Source: JADJLQ01 sp034439915
GTDB taxonomy: Bacteria > Bacteroidota > Bacteroidia > Chitinophagales > Saprospiraceae
NCBI GenBank assembly: GCA_034439915.1
Contig: JAWXBI010000115.1
Location: 1 to 15,720 of the forward strand
Length of the DNA: 15,720 bases
Direction of reading: 5' to 3'
This document shows positions 1-7,115 of the stretch, piece after piece. A program made the position numbers and the translations under genes. Under the pieces are notes generated by a model. That model saw only the letters and a list, made by a program, of their open reading frames with translations. It had not been told where the DNA came from and did no database searches. The stretch's first letter is position 1, and each line of letters starts with the position of its first letter.

Positions 1-95
1 GCTCCCGACAAAATTCGGGACAGGCTGTGTGAGGCGAGAGTCTCAAGCACGGTTCCGTGAGAACGCAGGGGTGAAATTCCCTTGCGTGACTCGAT
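1..95 (+). mobile_element. 3' end of a group II intron (domains V and VI), partial
   Basis: Bases about 24-55 form the domain V hairpin: GTGTGAG, a GCGAGAGT bulge and loop region, then CTCAAGCAC and GGTTC. Bases about 64-87 form a domain VI stem (ACGCAGGG with CCCTTGCGT). An unpaired A at 89 lies seven bases from a likely 3' splice site after CGAT at 95, which fits the branch-point adenosine. The body of the intron and any reverse transcriptase would lie upstream, outside the window. The base of domain V is unusual: where GAGCC is expected there is AGGCT, so the AGC triad reads GGC. The preceding bases 3-20 are a separate TCCCGA/TCGGGA hairpin, which suggests the intron is damaged or joined to a repeat here. 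Assignment is by structure and sequence pattern only. Confidence 0.72.
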
Positions 96-156
96 TGGCG
101 GTAATTAACTTTTACGAGATATTCATCCTAACACAATTGTAGACAATAAAAAATTT

Positions 157-1071
157 ATGAAATTCCTAATTGCAACCCTGACAGTTTTGTTCCCTCTATT
201 ATATGGCAATAATAACGACCTCAGAGCACAAAGAAACTTACCGGAGTTTGTTGAAAGTTTTGTTTCTCACCAAAACAACCAGAGGAGATACATTTTACAC
301 ATACCTGAATCTTATGACGGGACACAGGAACCCCCACTGATAGTTTATTTACACGGAGCTAGAGGAACTTCGGAGACAGCTCAGTCATTTACAAATTTTA
401 ATAAGTTGTCAAATGACAGTGGGTTTCTTGTAGTATATCCGCAGGGATTTTTTTTAGACCCAAGTTCCAATAGATTTATTTGGGCAGTTGGTCGTGGCTT
501 AGCTGCCGACAGCATAGGCATAGATGATGTGGGCTTTATAGACAAGTTAGTAACAACGCTTAAAGGACAATATAAGATTAATGCTAAAATGGCTTATCTA
601 TGCGGTTTTTCAAATGGTGGTTTTTTAACACAGCGCATCGCATTCGAGAAAAATCAGCAATTTGCTGCATTCGGTACACTTGGCGGGACAATGAACCAAA
701 GCAAATACGGCAATGGAGACCCGGGAAGAGCAATCCCTATGATGTATGTATTTGGTTCAGCAGATCCGTTAGTTCCTTACAATGATGGTACAGCGGGTGC
801 TGCTACGACTCGCCCAATTGTCGGTATCGAGAAAGCGGTATGTTTCTGGGTAGCAAACAACAATTGCAAGACAACCATCCCAAGTGTTAATCTACCTGAC
901 ACAAGTACGCTTGACAACTCAACGGTAACTGTTTATGAGTATACGAATGGAAAATGCAATTCGAAAGTGAAATTTTACAAAGTTAATGGTGGTGGGCACA
1001 CTTGGCCCGGAATTAAACTTTCCAATCAAAAAACTCATGGGGAGACAAATTTGGATAGGCCGGGGTTTTAA
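157..1071 (+). CDS. Secreted alpha/beta-hydrolase, LpqC / PHB-depolymerase-like esterase, C-terminus short
   Basis: The 304-aa product starts with a hydrophobic signal peptide (about residues 1-24, ending LRAQ), so it is probably exported to the periplasm or outside. It belongs by pattern to the polyhydroxybutyrate-depolymerase/feruloyl-esterase group (COG3509 type). Visible motifs are the oxyanion-hole YLHGARG (64-70), the nucleophile elbow CGFSNGG with Ser152, an acid candidate Asp203 in GSADPLVPYNDG, and the catalytic His281 in GGGHTWPG. Family members usually continue after a G-x-TN-x-D segment with roughly 15-20 residues containing an E-x-IW-x-FF helix. Here translation ends at NLDRPGF, so the tail appears lost. 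The catalytic triad is complete, so activity is possible. The real substrate (polyester, aryl ester or acetylated polysaccharide) cannot be told. It is transcribed toward the minus-strand envelope cluster with only 42 bp between them. Confidence 0.85.
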   Translation: MKFLIATLTVLFPLLYGNNNDLRAQRNLPEFVESFVSHQNNQRRYILHIPESYDGTQEPPLIVYLHGARGTSETAQSFTNFNKLSNDSGFLVVYPQGFFLDPSSNRFIWAVGRGLAADSIGIDDVGFIDKLVTTLKGQYKINAKMAYLCGFSNGGFLTQRIAFEKNQQFAAFGTLGGTMNQSKYGNGDPGRAIPMMYVFGSADPLVPYNDGTAGAATTRPIVGIEKAVCFWVANNNCKTTIPSVNLPDTSTLDNSTVTVYEYTNGKCNSKVKFYKVNGGGHTWPGIKLSNQKTHGETNLDRPGF

Positions 1072-1113
1072 ATAAGTTATCGTATTGTATCCTACTGATC
1101 TTTTAGGAGCTCT

Positions 1114-1683
1114 TTATTGATGATCAAATAAGTAAAATACCCCGAGCTGCAGCCCATTGTTTTTGGAAACCACCGCCTCAGACTTATTGATATTACTGAG
1201 CCCGAAATTGTATCTGAGGTCCACTCCAAATCCTGATGATGGGTGGACATATCCCACTCCGGGGCTTAAACTGACGTCCACTCCTTTCAAATTGTTTTTG
1301 ATATCGGTTTTCGCTCCATTCAAGGTAGACCTTGCACGCGTAAGTAAACCGATCTGAGGGCCGAGTTGCAACCTGAATCCATTGTCAAACATGTATTGAA
1401 ACAAAACGGGAATGTTTAAATAACCCAGTTTTACCTCTGCCCCGGATTGCACCTTCGCTCCCTGAGTAGAGTAAACGAGCTCTGGCTGTATGGCCAATTG
1501 CCGTGCGAGATGGATATGCCCCAACAACCCAATGTGGAAATTGGTCAACGGATTGTTATCCGCATTATCAGTGGTAATATTGTAGACGTTGAGCCCACCT
1601 TTAACACCGAGATTAAAGTTTTGAGCTTGAGCAAGGTTTATGACCAGCCCGGTTAACAGGATGGCGATGAGAAAATTTTTCAT
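1114..1683 (-). CDS. Outer-membrane beta-barrel protein, PorT-like family
   Basis: The 189-aa product has a clear Sec signal peptide (residues 1-21, ending AQAQ). The mature part is rich in alternating hydrophobic strands: FNLGVKGGLN, LAIQPELVYSTQG, YLNIPVLFQYMF, FRLQLGPQIGLL, FGVDLRYNFGL and a C-terminal LQLGVFYLF. This is the layout of the Bacteroidota outer-membrane beta-barrel domain (OMP_b-brl_2 type), about eight strands. It is the last gene of a same-strand cluster with 47 bp between it and the related barrel upstream. Such proteins are common and usually have no assigned role; some take part in type IX secretion, but nothing here shows that. The start is fixed by the signal peptide. 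Confidence 0.85.
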   Translation of the reverse strand: MKNFLIAILLTGLVINLAQAQNFNLGVKGGLNVYNITTDNADNNPLTNFHIGLLGHIHLARQLAIQPELVYSTQGAKVQSGAEVKLGYLNIPVLFQYMFDNGFRLQLGPQIGLLTRARSTLNGAKTDIKNNLKGVDVSLSPGVGYVHPSSGFGVDLRYNFGLSNINKSEAVVSKNNGLQLGVFYLFDHQ

Positions 1684-1730
1684 AATAAATAGATTAATTT
1701 GATTCTGGTATTAGTTTTTTAAAAATTGTT

Positions 1731-2426
1731 TTATAATCGGTATCCCAGTGTAATCCCAAAGCCGGTGTGTTGTGCCAGGGATTGGTCATTTGTTCTTTCT
1801 ATGAACTTTGGGTTTATTTTGGCTAGTCCCAATTGGGTATTGAGTTGTAAAAAGATCCCATTTGCGAATTCATAACCAGCCAGCAAATTGAAGCCCGCAT
1901 CCATCCTTCTCAAATAAACTTCGTTGGATGCATCTGAGGAAGCAACTTCATTTTGAAATACGATATCTTTTTTAATTTCAATCCCTTCGAAACTAAATTT
2001 TACATTACCGCCAATGCCATAAGCAACATAGGAACCGAGACCCAGTAAAAGATGGCCATTCCCCAACACCGGTCTGACTACAAATTTCATCGGGAGTTCC
2101 AGATAACCTATTTTTGCTGAAATTGTTGTTGTTGGATAGGAGGACATCAGGTAATTTTTACCGCCTTTCAAAGTATAAAGTAATCCGGTCTGGAAATATA
2201 ATCCCGGGGCAATTTTCAAATCTGCCTTTATCCCGGCATGATATCCGGTAAATATATCGCTGTTCAGTTTTTCGCCAATGACATTCTTTCCGTTGATGGA
2301 TTGAAAGTTAACACCACCCTGAAACCCAAAACTGCCTTTTTCGATTTTGTTCGCATTCTGGGCATTCACAGTTAAGGTGAATAGTGTACCTACTACTGCC
2401 AGGATAAAACAATTAATTTGTTTCAT
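1731..2426 (-). CDS. Outer-membrane beta-barrel protein, PorT-like family
   Basis: The 231-aa product has a signal peptide (residues 1-23, ending VNAQ). Barrel-type strands follow: FGFQGGVNFQSI, GYHAGIKADLKI, LYFQTGLLYTLKGG, IGYLELPMKFVV, LLLGLGSYVAYGIGG, and a C-terminal GFGITLGYRL ending in an aromatic-x-Leu pattern. It resembles its downstream neighbour in plan (signal peptide, GVN-type first strand, YLELP/YLNIP central strand) but is longer, so the two may be ancient tandem paralogues. The YLELPMKF segment is characteristic of Bacteroidota PorT-like barrels. No ligand or partner can be inferred. It sits 83 bp downstream of the OmpA-type lipoprotein gene on the same strand, so co-transcription is plausible. 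Confidence 0.85.
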   Translation of the reverse strand: MKQINCFILAVVGTLFTLTVNAQNANKIEKGSFGFQGGVNFQSINGKNVIGEKLNSDIFTGYHAGIKADLKIAPGLYFQTGLLYTLKGGKNYLMSSYPTTTISAKIGYLELPMKFVVRPVLGNGHLLLGLGSYVAYGIGGNVKFSFEGIEIKKDIVFQNEVASSDASNEVYLRRMDAGFNLLAGYEFANGIFLQLNTQLGLAKINPKFIERTNDQSLAQHTGFGITLGYRL

Positions 2427-2509
2427 GATAATTGGTTTTAATAAAAAAATAGTATTAAGTCTCCCCGCAGGATAGGATGTTCAAAAGCAGTTGGCAGTAA
2501 CGGGGATGT

Positions 2510-3178
2510 CTAATTTTGCTGTGCTTCTTTTGCAGCTTCAGCTTTCATTTTTTCATTGGCTGTAATCAGAAAATCCACTCTCCGGTTAAGGGCATCATCG
2601 GTTGAGTTAGGGTATTTCGGGGCGGTTTCTCCAAATCCTTTAGTGACCATTCTGGATTTATTGACCCCGGATTGAGCAAGGCTGGCATAAACAGCTGCTG
2701 ACCTGCGTTCTGATAAAGCCTGGTTGTATTTTACCGTACCCTTGGCGTCCGTGTGACCTTGTATTTCAATATTGGTATCGGGGTATTTTTCCAGGACTTC
2801 TGCTACTGTTCCCAAGCTTTTCCGGGACTCATTTGACAAAGAAGATTGGTCAAAACCGAATAATACCTTATCATTAAATTCCACTACGATGCCCTCTCCG
2901 ACACGGACCACTTTCGCATCGGGAATTTCATTTTTCATTTCTTCGGCTTGTTTATCCATTTTTCGTCCGATTACAGCACCGGTTACTCCGCCTACTGCAG
3001 CCCCTATAATGGCACCCAGGGCAGTGTTGCCAGCTACTTTACCAATAACGGCTCCGGCCGCTGCTCCGCCGGCAGTGCCGATTACAGCACCTTTTTGGGT
3101 TTTATTCATGGATTTACATCCGGCAACGAGTATGCCAATAAATAACAGGCTGATAAGCCAATGAGGGATATTTTTCAT
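2510..3178 (-). CDS. OmpA-family lipoprotein with glycine zipper (YiaD-like)
   Basis: The 222-aa product begins with a lipoprotein signal peptide whose lipobox is LVAGC, giving lipidated Cys21. Residues about 31-72 form a glycine-zipper segment made of GxxxG-like repeats (AVIGTAGGAAAGAVIGK and GAIIGAAVGG), probably membrane-associated. Residues about 95-205 are an OmpA C-terminal peptidoglycan-binding domain with the hallmark GHTDAKG (141-147), ALSERRSAAV and NRRVDF (198-203). The expected role is anchoring the outer membrane to the cell wall. The architecture matches YiaD-type inner/outer membrane lipoproteins of about 220 aa. It lies 43 bp downstream of the M48 protease gene and is probably in the same transcript. 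Assignment to the superfamily is firm; the specific role is not. Confidence 0.93.
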   Translation of the reverse strand: MKNIPHWLISLLFIGILVAGCKSMNKTQKGAVIGTAGGAAAGAVIGKVAGNTALGAIIGAAVGGVTGAVIGRKMDKQAEEMKNEIPDAKVVRVGEGIVVEFNDKVLFGFDQSSLSNESRKSLGTVAEVLEKYPDTNIEIQGHTDAKGTVKYNQALSERRSAAVYASLAQSGVNKSRMVTKGFGETAPKYPNSTDDALNRRVDFLITANEKMKAEAAKEAQQN

Positions 3179-3221
3179 TTTCTTTTTTTTAGTGAATTAA
3201 ATATTTAACCTAATCTATAAA

Positions 3222-4019
3222 CTAGGTTTTTCCGTTTTTATAATATTTTAATGCCTGGGGCATAAATTGTTTCATTTTCGCAATTCGACTGGCATCGGAA
3301 GGATGGCTGCTTAAAAACTCAACCTGCTTGGAGCCACCAGCTGCAGCCATTCTTTCCCAAAATGGAATAGCTTCCTGAGGATTATATCCTGCCATGGCGG
3401 CAAAATATAAGCCATACTCATCGGCTTCGGTTTCTTCTTTGCGGGAAAATGGTAAAAGGGCACCCACCGTGCTGCCAACACCATAGGCAGTCATAAATAG
3501 ATTCTGTGTTTCACTGGGTTTGTTGGCCAGGGCAAAACTCAATGCATTCCCACCCAGTTGCTGAAGAAGACCCTGGCTCATTCTTTCACTTCCATGCTGG
3601 GCAATAGCATGGGTTATTTCATGGCCCAGGACAATTGCCAGCCCGGTTTCATTCTTTGCAATAGGGAGGAGTCCGGTATACACCACGACCTTGCCTCCCG
3701 GCATACACCAGGCATTCACTTCAGCGTTTTCAACCAGTTTAAATTCCCAGGAATATCCGTCAAGGACGGAAGGTTGCCCTTTTTTATCATAAAAGGATTT
3801 TATCGCAGCTGCTATTCGCGATCCTACCCGTTGCACCATCTCTGCATCCTTGTTATTCAGGACTTTATTTTGACTTAAAAAAGCCTGATATTCCGGTATC
3901 GCCATAGCTTGTAATTCGGATTCTGAAACCAGGCTTAGTTGTTTACGCCCTGTTACCAGGTTTTCAGTACAACCCACTGTCAGCAGGAATATAATAAGGA
4001 TAGAAAATGTGAATTTCAT
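3222..4019 (-). CDS. M48-family zinc metallopeptidase, lipoprotein
   Basis: The 265-aa product has a short lipoprotein signal with lipobox LTVGC (Cys17) followed by the family-typical TGRKQLSLVSE segment. The zinc-binding HEITH motif is at 133-137, and the third ligand is Glu198 in EADEYG. The segment NAWCMPGGKVVVYTGLL just before the motif and the ending SSHPSDASRI are characteristic of the peptidase M48 (BepA/LoiP-like) group. These enzymes degrade or assist misfolded outer-membrane proteins in the periplasm. Being first in a run with an OmpA lipoprotein and two barrels fits an envelope quality-control role. The stop codon lies inside an AACCTA/TAGGTT inverted repeat (3207-3228). All catalytic residues are present, so the enzyme is expected to be active. 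Confidence 0.94.
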   Translation of the reverse strand: MKFTFSILIIFLLTVGCTENLVTGRKQLSLVSESELQAMAIPEYQAFLSQNKVLNNKDAEMVQRVGSRIAAAIKSFYDKKGQPSVLDGYSWEFKLVENAEVNAWCMPGGKVVVYTGLLPIAKNETGLAIVLGHEITHAIAQHGSERMSQGLLQQLGGNALSFALANKPSETQNLFMTAYGVGSTVGALLPFSRKEETEADEYGLYFAAMAGYNPQEAIPFWERMAAAGGSKQVEFLSSHPSDASRIAKMKQFMPQALKYYKNGKT

Positions 4020-4164
4020 GGTAGATATCAGGATTTAAATATCAATCGATAAAATTGATTCAACACAGGGGACATTTATAATTTCCTCAAAGATCGCAGG
4101 ATGCCACGCTCACTGCATTACAGAATTAAATAAAAGTGTTACATTATTCACATACTTGGTTTTT

Positions 4165-4192
4165 AGTTGTCAGTCATCAGTTGTCAGTCATC
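4165..4192. repeat. 14-bp perfect tandem repeat, two copies
   Basis: AGTTGTCAGTCATC occurs at 4165-4178 and again at 4179-4192, followed by a partial third unit (AGGTTGTC). The unit contains the TCAGT and CAGTCATCAG blocks often seen as short intergenic repeats in Bacteroidota. No function is evident. Confidence 0.8.
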
Positions 4193-4451
4193 AGGTTGTC
4201 AATGTGAGCTCTCATGGATTTAGTTGACAGTTTGACAGTAGTCATTAGGGTATAGATCAGGACGGAGCAAGGAGTGGATAAGACCTTTTTCTTTTTAGAT
4301 GAGGTGTGAATAGTATAAATCTTTTTTGAAATTCTGTAAAGTTTTTGGTGCGTCCGATGCTCATCTTTGTGTAAGCCTTGAGAAAATACCAAAAAGTTGG
4401 CGTTTTAATGAGTGCAAAGAGTGTAGTTGTTTTTAATCATACATATAGGGA

Positions 4452-4488
4452 AGGCTGCCCGGTTTAAAATCAGGTAGCCTTTTGTTTT
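4452..4488 (+). terminator. Rho-independent terminator without an obvious upstream gene
   Basis: AGGCTGCC (4452-4459) pairs with GGTAGCCT (4473-4480) over eight pairs, one of them G-U, with a 13-base loop. The run TTTGTTTT follows directly. It points along the plus strand, but the nearest plus-strand gene upstream ends at 1071, so it may end a short RNA. Confidence 0.6.
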
Positions 4489-4643
4489 ACTGGGAATTGG
4501 TATGTTGAATTTTTGGAATGAAGGTTAAGAAATGGCGTATATTTCATCAAAGAAATAAAATAAATCATGGGATTCTGCTGTTAAAGGGCTATCCCTTTCT
4601 GTGGGGTCAATTTGATTTTTAAAGGTCTTAAAATTTATAAACT

Positions 4644-4760
4644 ATGAATAATATTTTCAGAGGATTAATAGCTGGCTATGGAGCTAAAAAGCTGGGCGGT
4701 GGATGTATAGGGACTGTCTTGGTATTTATTGTGATCTGGGTCTTGTTGGGTAATTGTTAG
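4644..4760 (+). CDS. Small membrane protein, 38 aa
   Basis: A 38-codon frame begins MNNIFRGLIAGYGAKKLGGG and ends with a hydrophobic helix, CIGTVLVFIVIWVLLGNC, then TAG. The layout is a short amphipathic, glycine-rich N-terminus with two lysines followed by a single transmembrane segment of about 17 residues. This is typical of the tiny uncharacterised inner-membrane proteins found in Bacteroidota, and the AGYGAKKLGGGC block looks like a conserved signature from memory. It stands alone, with about 240 bp downstream before the next recognisable coding trace. The leader TTTATAAACT is AT-rich without a Shine-Dalgarno, which is normal for the phylum. Function unknown. Confidence 0.65.
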   Translation: MNNIFRGLIAGYGAKKLGGGCIGTVLVFIVIWVLLGNC

Positions 4761-4995
4761 GACCGGTTTTATTAAACTGATTTTTTCAACCTTCTCAGTC
4801 TCCTGGGCGGGTATCCCTGATTTGATTTACAGAGGATGGCACGGGTCTGGACCGTGTTTAAGGTTTGATTTATATGACATTTTCGGCAGGTGGATGTAAA
4901 TATAAGTCCGGAATTTATTCAAATCTTTGCACAAGTGGAGTTAATGGGATGGTATAAACCAATTTATACCAACTAAAATTATTCAAACATTTACC

Positions 4996-5477
4996 ATTAA
5001 AATTTCATTTAAATATCAGGCACTTGTTGTTTTCATGCTGGGGCTTTTAGGTGTATGCTTTTGGTCTGGTTGTAAACCTTCCAATCCAAAATGGAAGAGA
5101 CGGAACCTGTTCTGGAATCAGCAAAAAAGGATTTGAAAGTTGCTGCGAATGAAGTTAAGGTTGCTGCGAACGAAGTAAAAGAAGCCATTCAGCAAGTCAG
5201 CGACCGCGAGTGGAAATTAATGATCGAAGAAATGCAGCAAAAGATCCGCGAAGATGAAAAAGCCATGGAGAAATTGAAAGAAAAAATGAAAGTCACCGGG
5301 CAAAACCTGGACAGTTATTATCTCAAGTAAATTGAGCAATTGGCATTAAAATTCAACCAATGGCAGGATAAAATGAAAAATTCGGATAAACGAAAATCCT
5401 ACTGGACAGCCTTTAAAGCAGAATTTGACCAGGATATGCTTAAAATGAAAGAAGCATTGAAAAAAGTAGCGGAATAA
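4996..5477 (+). pseudogene. Decayed coiled-coil lipoprotein gene (third relative of the cassette lipoprotein)
   Basis: Translation in one frame from 4996 gives a lipoprotein signal, KISFKYQALVVFMLG and then LLGVCFWSGC, but the codon at the expected start is ATT, not ATG. The next ATG (5035) lies inside the hydrophobic core. After the lipobox the frame is lost. The body resumes at 5091 in another frame (EETEPVLESAKKDLK, SDREWKLMIEEMQQKI), and one extra A in the A-run at 5087-5090 would restore it. The body is cut by TAA at 5328-5330. The same frame then continues IEQLALKFNQWQDK to WTAFKAEFDQDM and a final TAA at 5475. The order EW, KMK-x-x-G, IE-x-L, FK-x-EF-x-x-DM matches the intact lipoprotein at 7116. 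Repaired, it would be about 160 aa. A programmed frameshift or assembly errors are less likely, given three independent lesions. Confidence 0.8.
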
Positions 5478-5478
5478 C

Positions 5479-5501
5479 TCGCTCAGGAACCCGCTGAGCG
5501 A
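5479..5501 (+). terminator. Stem-loop just after the lipoprotein pseudogene
   Basis: TCGCTCA (5479-5485) pairs perfectly with TGAGCGA (5495-5501) around a 9-base loop, starting two bases after the stop codon at 5477. The position suits a terminator, but no T-run follows, so the call is tentative. Confidence 0.4.
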
Positions 5502-5516
5502 TCCCATATAGCGTAA

Positions 5517-6670
5517 ACATTACACCCTTCGGCATTTTTGATAGGCATCACATCAGTGAAAAACGGGGGGAATTGGTATAGTACACGGTCGGGCACCGGC
5601 AATACCATAACAGCAAGCAATGGATTAATCAACGTGGGTGACCTGTATAATTATGGGATCCTCAGGAACACCTGTTCGCGCTTTGGGCTCCCAGGGATCT
5701 GGCGATGTGGCTGCAGGTGATTTTGCCTGGGGTATTTTGTTCCAGAATAATTGGGGTATTGCAACCCGCAGAAGTTCTCTTATGATTGTTTATATGGGTA
5801 AACAATGGAGTAATTCCGGCGCTGTCGCTCAGCAGGCGTTGATGTGTTATTATAAAAGTAGTATGAATATGATTTCAAACCTTGAGCCCAATGTAAATAC
5901 CACCTGGACTGCAGCTTCTGCTTTTGATTTTTCAAGTCCTGTTTCTGGCGGAGGATCGGTGGTGAGTTTAAATGGAAATGCGGCCGCCAATAGAACGGCC
6001 ATATCGGCCACACTTAGTTTTAGGCCCCATTGGTAAATGGTGAATATGTCATGTTTAAATGGGATGATCCGGACCACTCCGCTACAGATCACGGGCTCTC
6101 CATAGATAGTTTTAGCCTTGCCTGGGCCTTACCTTCCGTTTTACCCATTAGTTTAAGTGTGTTTGACGGATACCCGGCGAATGGCTTTAATCATATGTCC
6201 TGGACGACGAAAACGGAAATTAATAATAGCGCTTTTGTGATTGAATCAGCGCGATTGGGACGGAATTTTGACTCTATTGGTGTGGTTAAAGCAAGTGGGA
6301 ATTAAGAGGCCGAAAGCCATTATTCAATTTTGGATCAATACCCCAGTCCTGGATTAAATTATGATAGATTAAAACAAATCGACCTGGATGGTGCTTTCAC
6401 TTATAGTAAAATCATCTCGGTTCAGAACCGTACTAAAGCGGTATCCATTGTTTACCCCAATCCTGCTTCGGACTTTGTATTCATCGGCAACAAAACATGG
6501 AGCCCTGAACGAGTAGTATTGACCGACCGGATGGGCAGAACGATACAATCCTGGGTACTTCATGCTGGTGAAACTTCAACTCAACTTCACCTCCTCAAAA
6601 TTCTTCAATTGAGTTCTCCTCACTGGCAGGAGACAGTGATTTTGTTAAAGCATTGAAAGGATGTATTTAA
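5517..6670 (+). pseudogene. Multiply broken secreted protein with type IX secretion C-terminal sorting tail
   Basis: A single ancestral protein can be read across three frames. Part 1 (about 5517-5655): ITSVKNGGNWYS to INVGDLYNYG. Part 2 (about 5655-6020): RALGSQGSGD, FAWGILFQNNWG, YMGKQWSNSGAVAQQ, NLEPNVNTTWTAA, SLNGNAAANRTA. Part 3 (about 6020-6590): NGEYVMFKWDDPDHS, DHGLSIDSFSLAW, then WTTKTEINNSAFVIESAR, GLNYDRLKQIDLDG and the sorting-domain start VYPNPASDF. Part 3 is interrupted by TAA at 6303-6305. A last frameshift near 6588 moves the ending to SSLAGDSDFVKALKG, closing at 6670. The order of a carbohydrate/adhesion-like extracellular domain, a linker and a Por secretion tail is typical of Bacteroidota T9SS cargo. 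No signal peptide remains; an in-frame TAA at 5514 precedes the first recognisable part, so the 5' end is lost as well. Confidence 0.82.
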
Positions 6671-6825
6671 ACTGATTTTTTTTAATATTGGTTTCAGGAG
6701 GCCTTGAAATGGAAGGCATGGCAATGTGTGAAATATGTAATTCCTTTAAAAAACTATGTAACTGAAGTCGGTATAAACTCTCGCAATTTTGAACCGGTGA
6801 TATAAGCACCATTTAATAACAACGA

Positions 6826-7005
6826 ATGAATAATACAGAAATTAAAGGAAACTGGAACGAACAGAAAGGTAAACTCAAACAGAAATTTGCCGTTTTGACG
6901 GACAATGATCTGATGTTTGAAGAGGGTCAACGTGATGAAATGCTCGGAAATCTTCAGATAAAATTGGGAAAGACAAAAGAAGAATTGTTGAAAATACTGG
7001 AATAG
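6826..7005 (+). CDS. CsbD-family stress protein (cassette A)
   Basis: The 59-aa product begins MNNTEIKGNWNEQKGKLKQK, the hallmark GNW-x-x-x-KGKLK start of CsbD-like small hydrophilic proteins. It continues with LTDNDLMFEEGQRDEMLG and GKTKEELLKIL, a two- to three-helix charged protein without membrane segments. CsbD proteins are induced by general stress in many bacteria; the molecular role is unknown. It is the first gene of cassette A. By my count it matches the copy at 9986 at 52 of 59 positions. A terminator follows at 7031, so it may also be expressed separately from the lipoprotein gene downstream. A CAATTTTG at 6784-6791, 34 bp before the ATG, is a candidate -7 box. Confidence 0.92.
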   Translation: MNNTEIKGNWNEQKGKLKQKFAVLTDNDLMFEEGQRDEMLGNLQIKLGKTKEELLKILE

Positions 7006-7030
7006 CATTTATTAACCCTTTTTATCGTGT

Positions 7031-7070
7031 ACACCGTTTGGCGGTTAAATCCTTAAAACGGTGTTTTTCT
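7031..7070 (+). terminator. Rho-independent terminator after csbD-like gene A
   Basis: ACACCGTTT (7031-7039) pairs perfectly with AAACGGTGT (7056-7064) around a 16-base loop, followed by a T-rich run (TTTTTCTCTTTTT). It lies 25 bp after the stop codon. It also argues against starting the next gene at 7038, inside the hairpin, rather than at the lipoprotein-signal ATG at 7116. Confidence 0.75.
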
Positions 7071-7115
7071 CTTTTTAAAAACAAAATCATTATTAGAATA
7101 AACATAAAACATAAA

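Larger units (their letters stand above)
4020..4643. other. 624-bp gene-poor stretch
   Basis: No convincing protein gene is seen. The left part is the leader of the minus-strand M48 gene and contains GATCTTTG on the minus strand (4088-4095), a possible -7 element. The middle holds a 14-bp tandem repeat (4165-4192). The right part holds CATCTTTG on the plus strand (4362-4369) followed by a terminator hairpin at 4452-4488 with no gene before it. A perfect small hairpin, AAAGGG-CTAT-CCCTTT, lies at 4583-4598, 45 bp before the next start codon. A minus-strand 71-codon reading frame at 4177-4392 is Lys/Ser/Thr-rich, overlaps the tandem repeat and shows no family features. Confidence 0.6.

Noticed and set aside
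3207..3235. AACCTA/TAGGTT hairpin followed by T-rich bases on the plus strand
   Set aside because: It looks like a terminator only on the plus strand, where there is no gene; on the minus strand, where the M48 gene ends, no T-run follows.
4177..4392. Minus-strand 71-codon reading frame
   Set aside because: It is Lys/Ser/Thr-rich without family motifs, covers the 14-bp tandem repeat, and overlaps the proposed plus-strand RNA region.
6754..7008. Minus-strand frame opposite the csbD-like gene A
   Set aside because: It is the antisense shadow of a conserved CsbD gene; its Phe-rich sequence is what antisense of Lys/Glu-rich coding gives.
7038..7115. Upstream extension of the cassette A lipoprotein
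   Set aside because: The extension starts inside the csbD terminator hairpin and would bury the lipoprotein signal peptide behind 26 basic residues.
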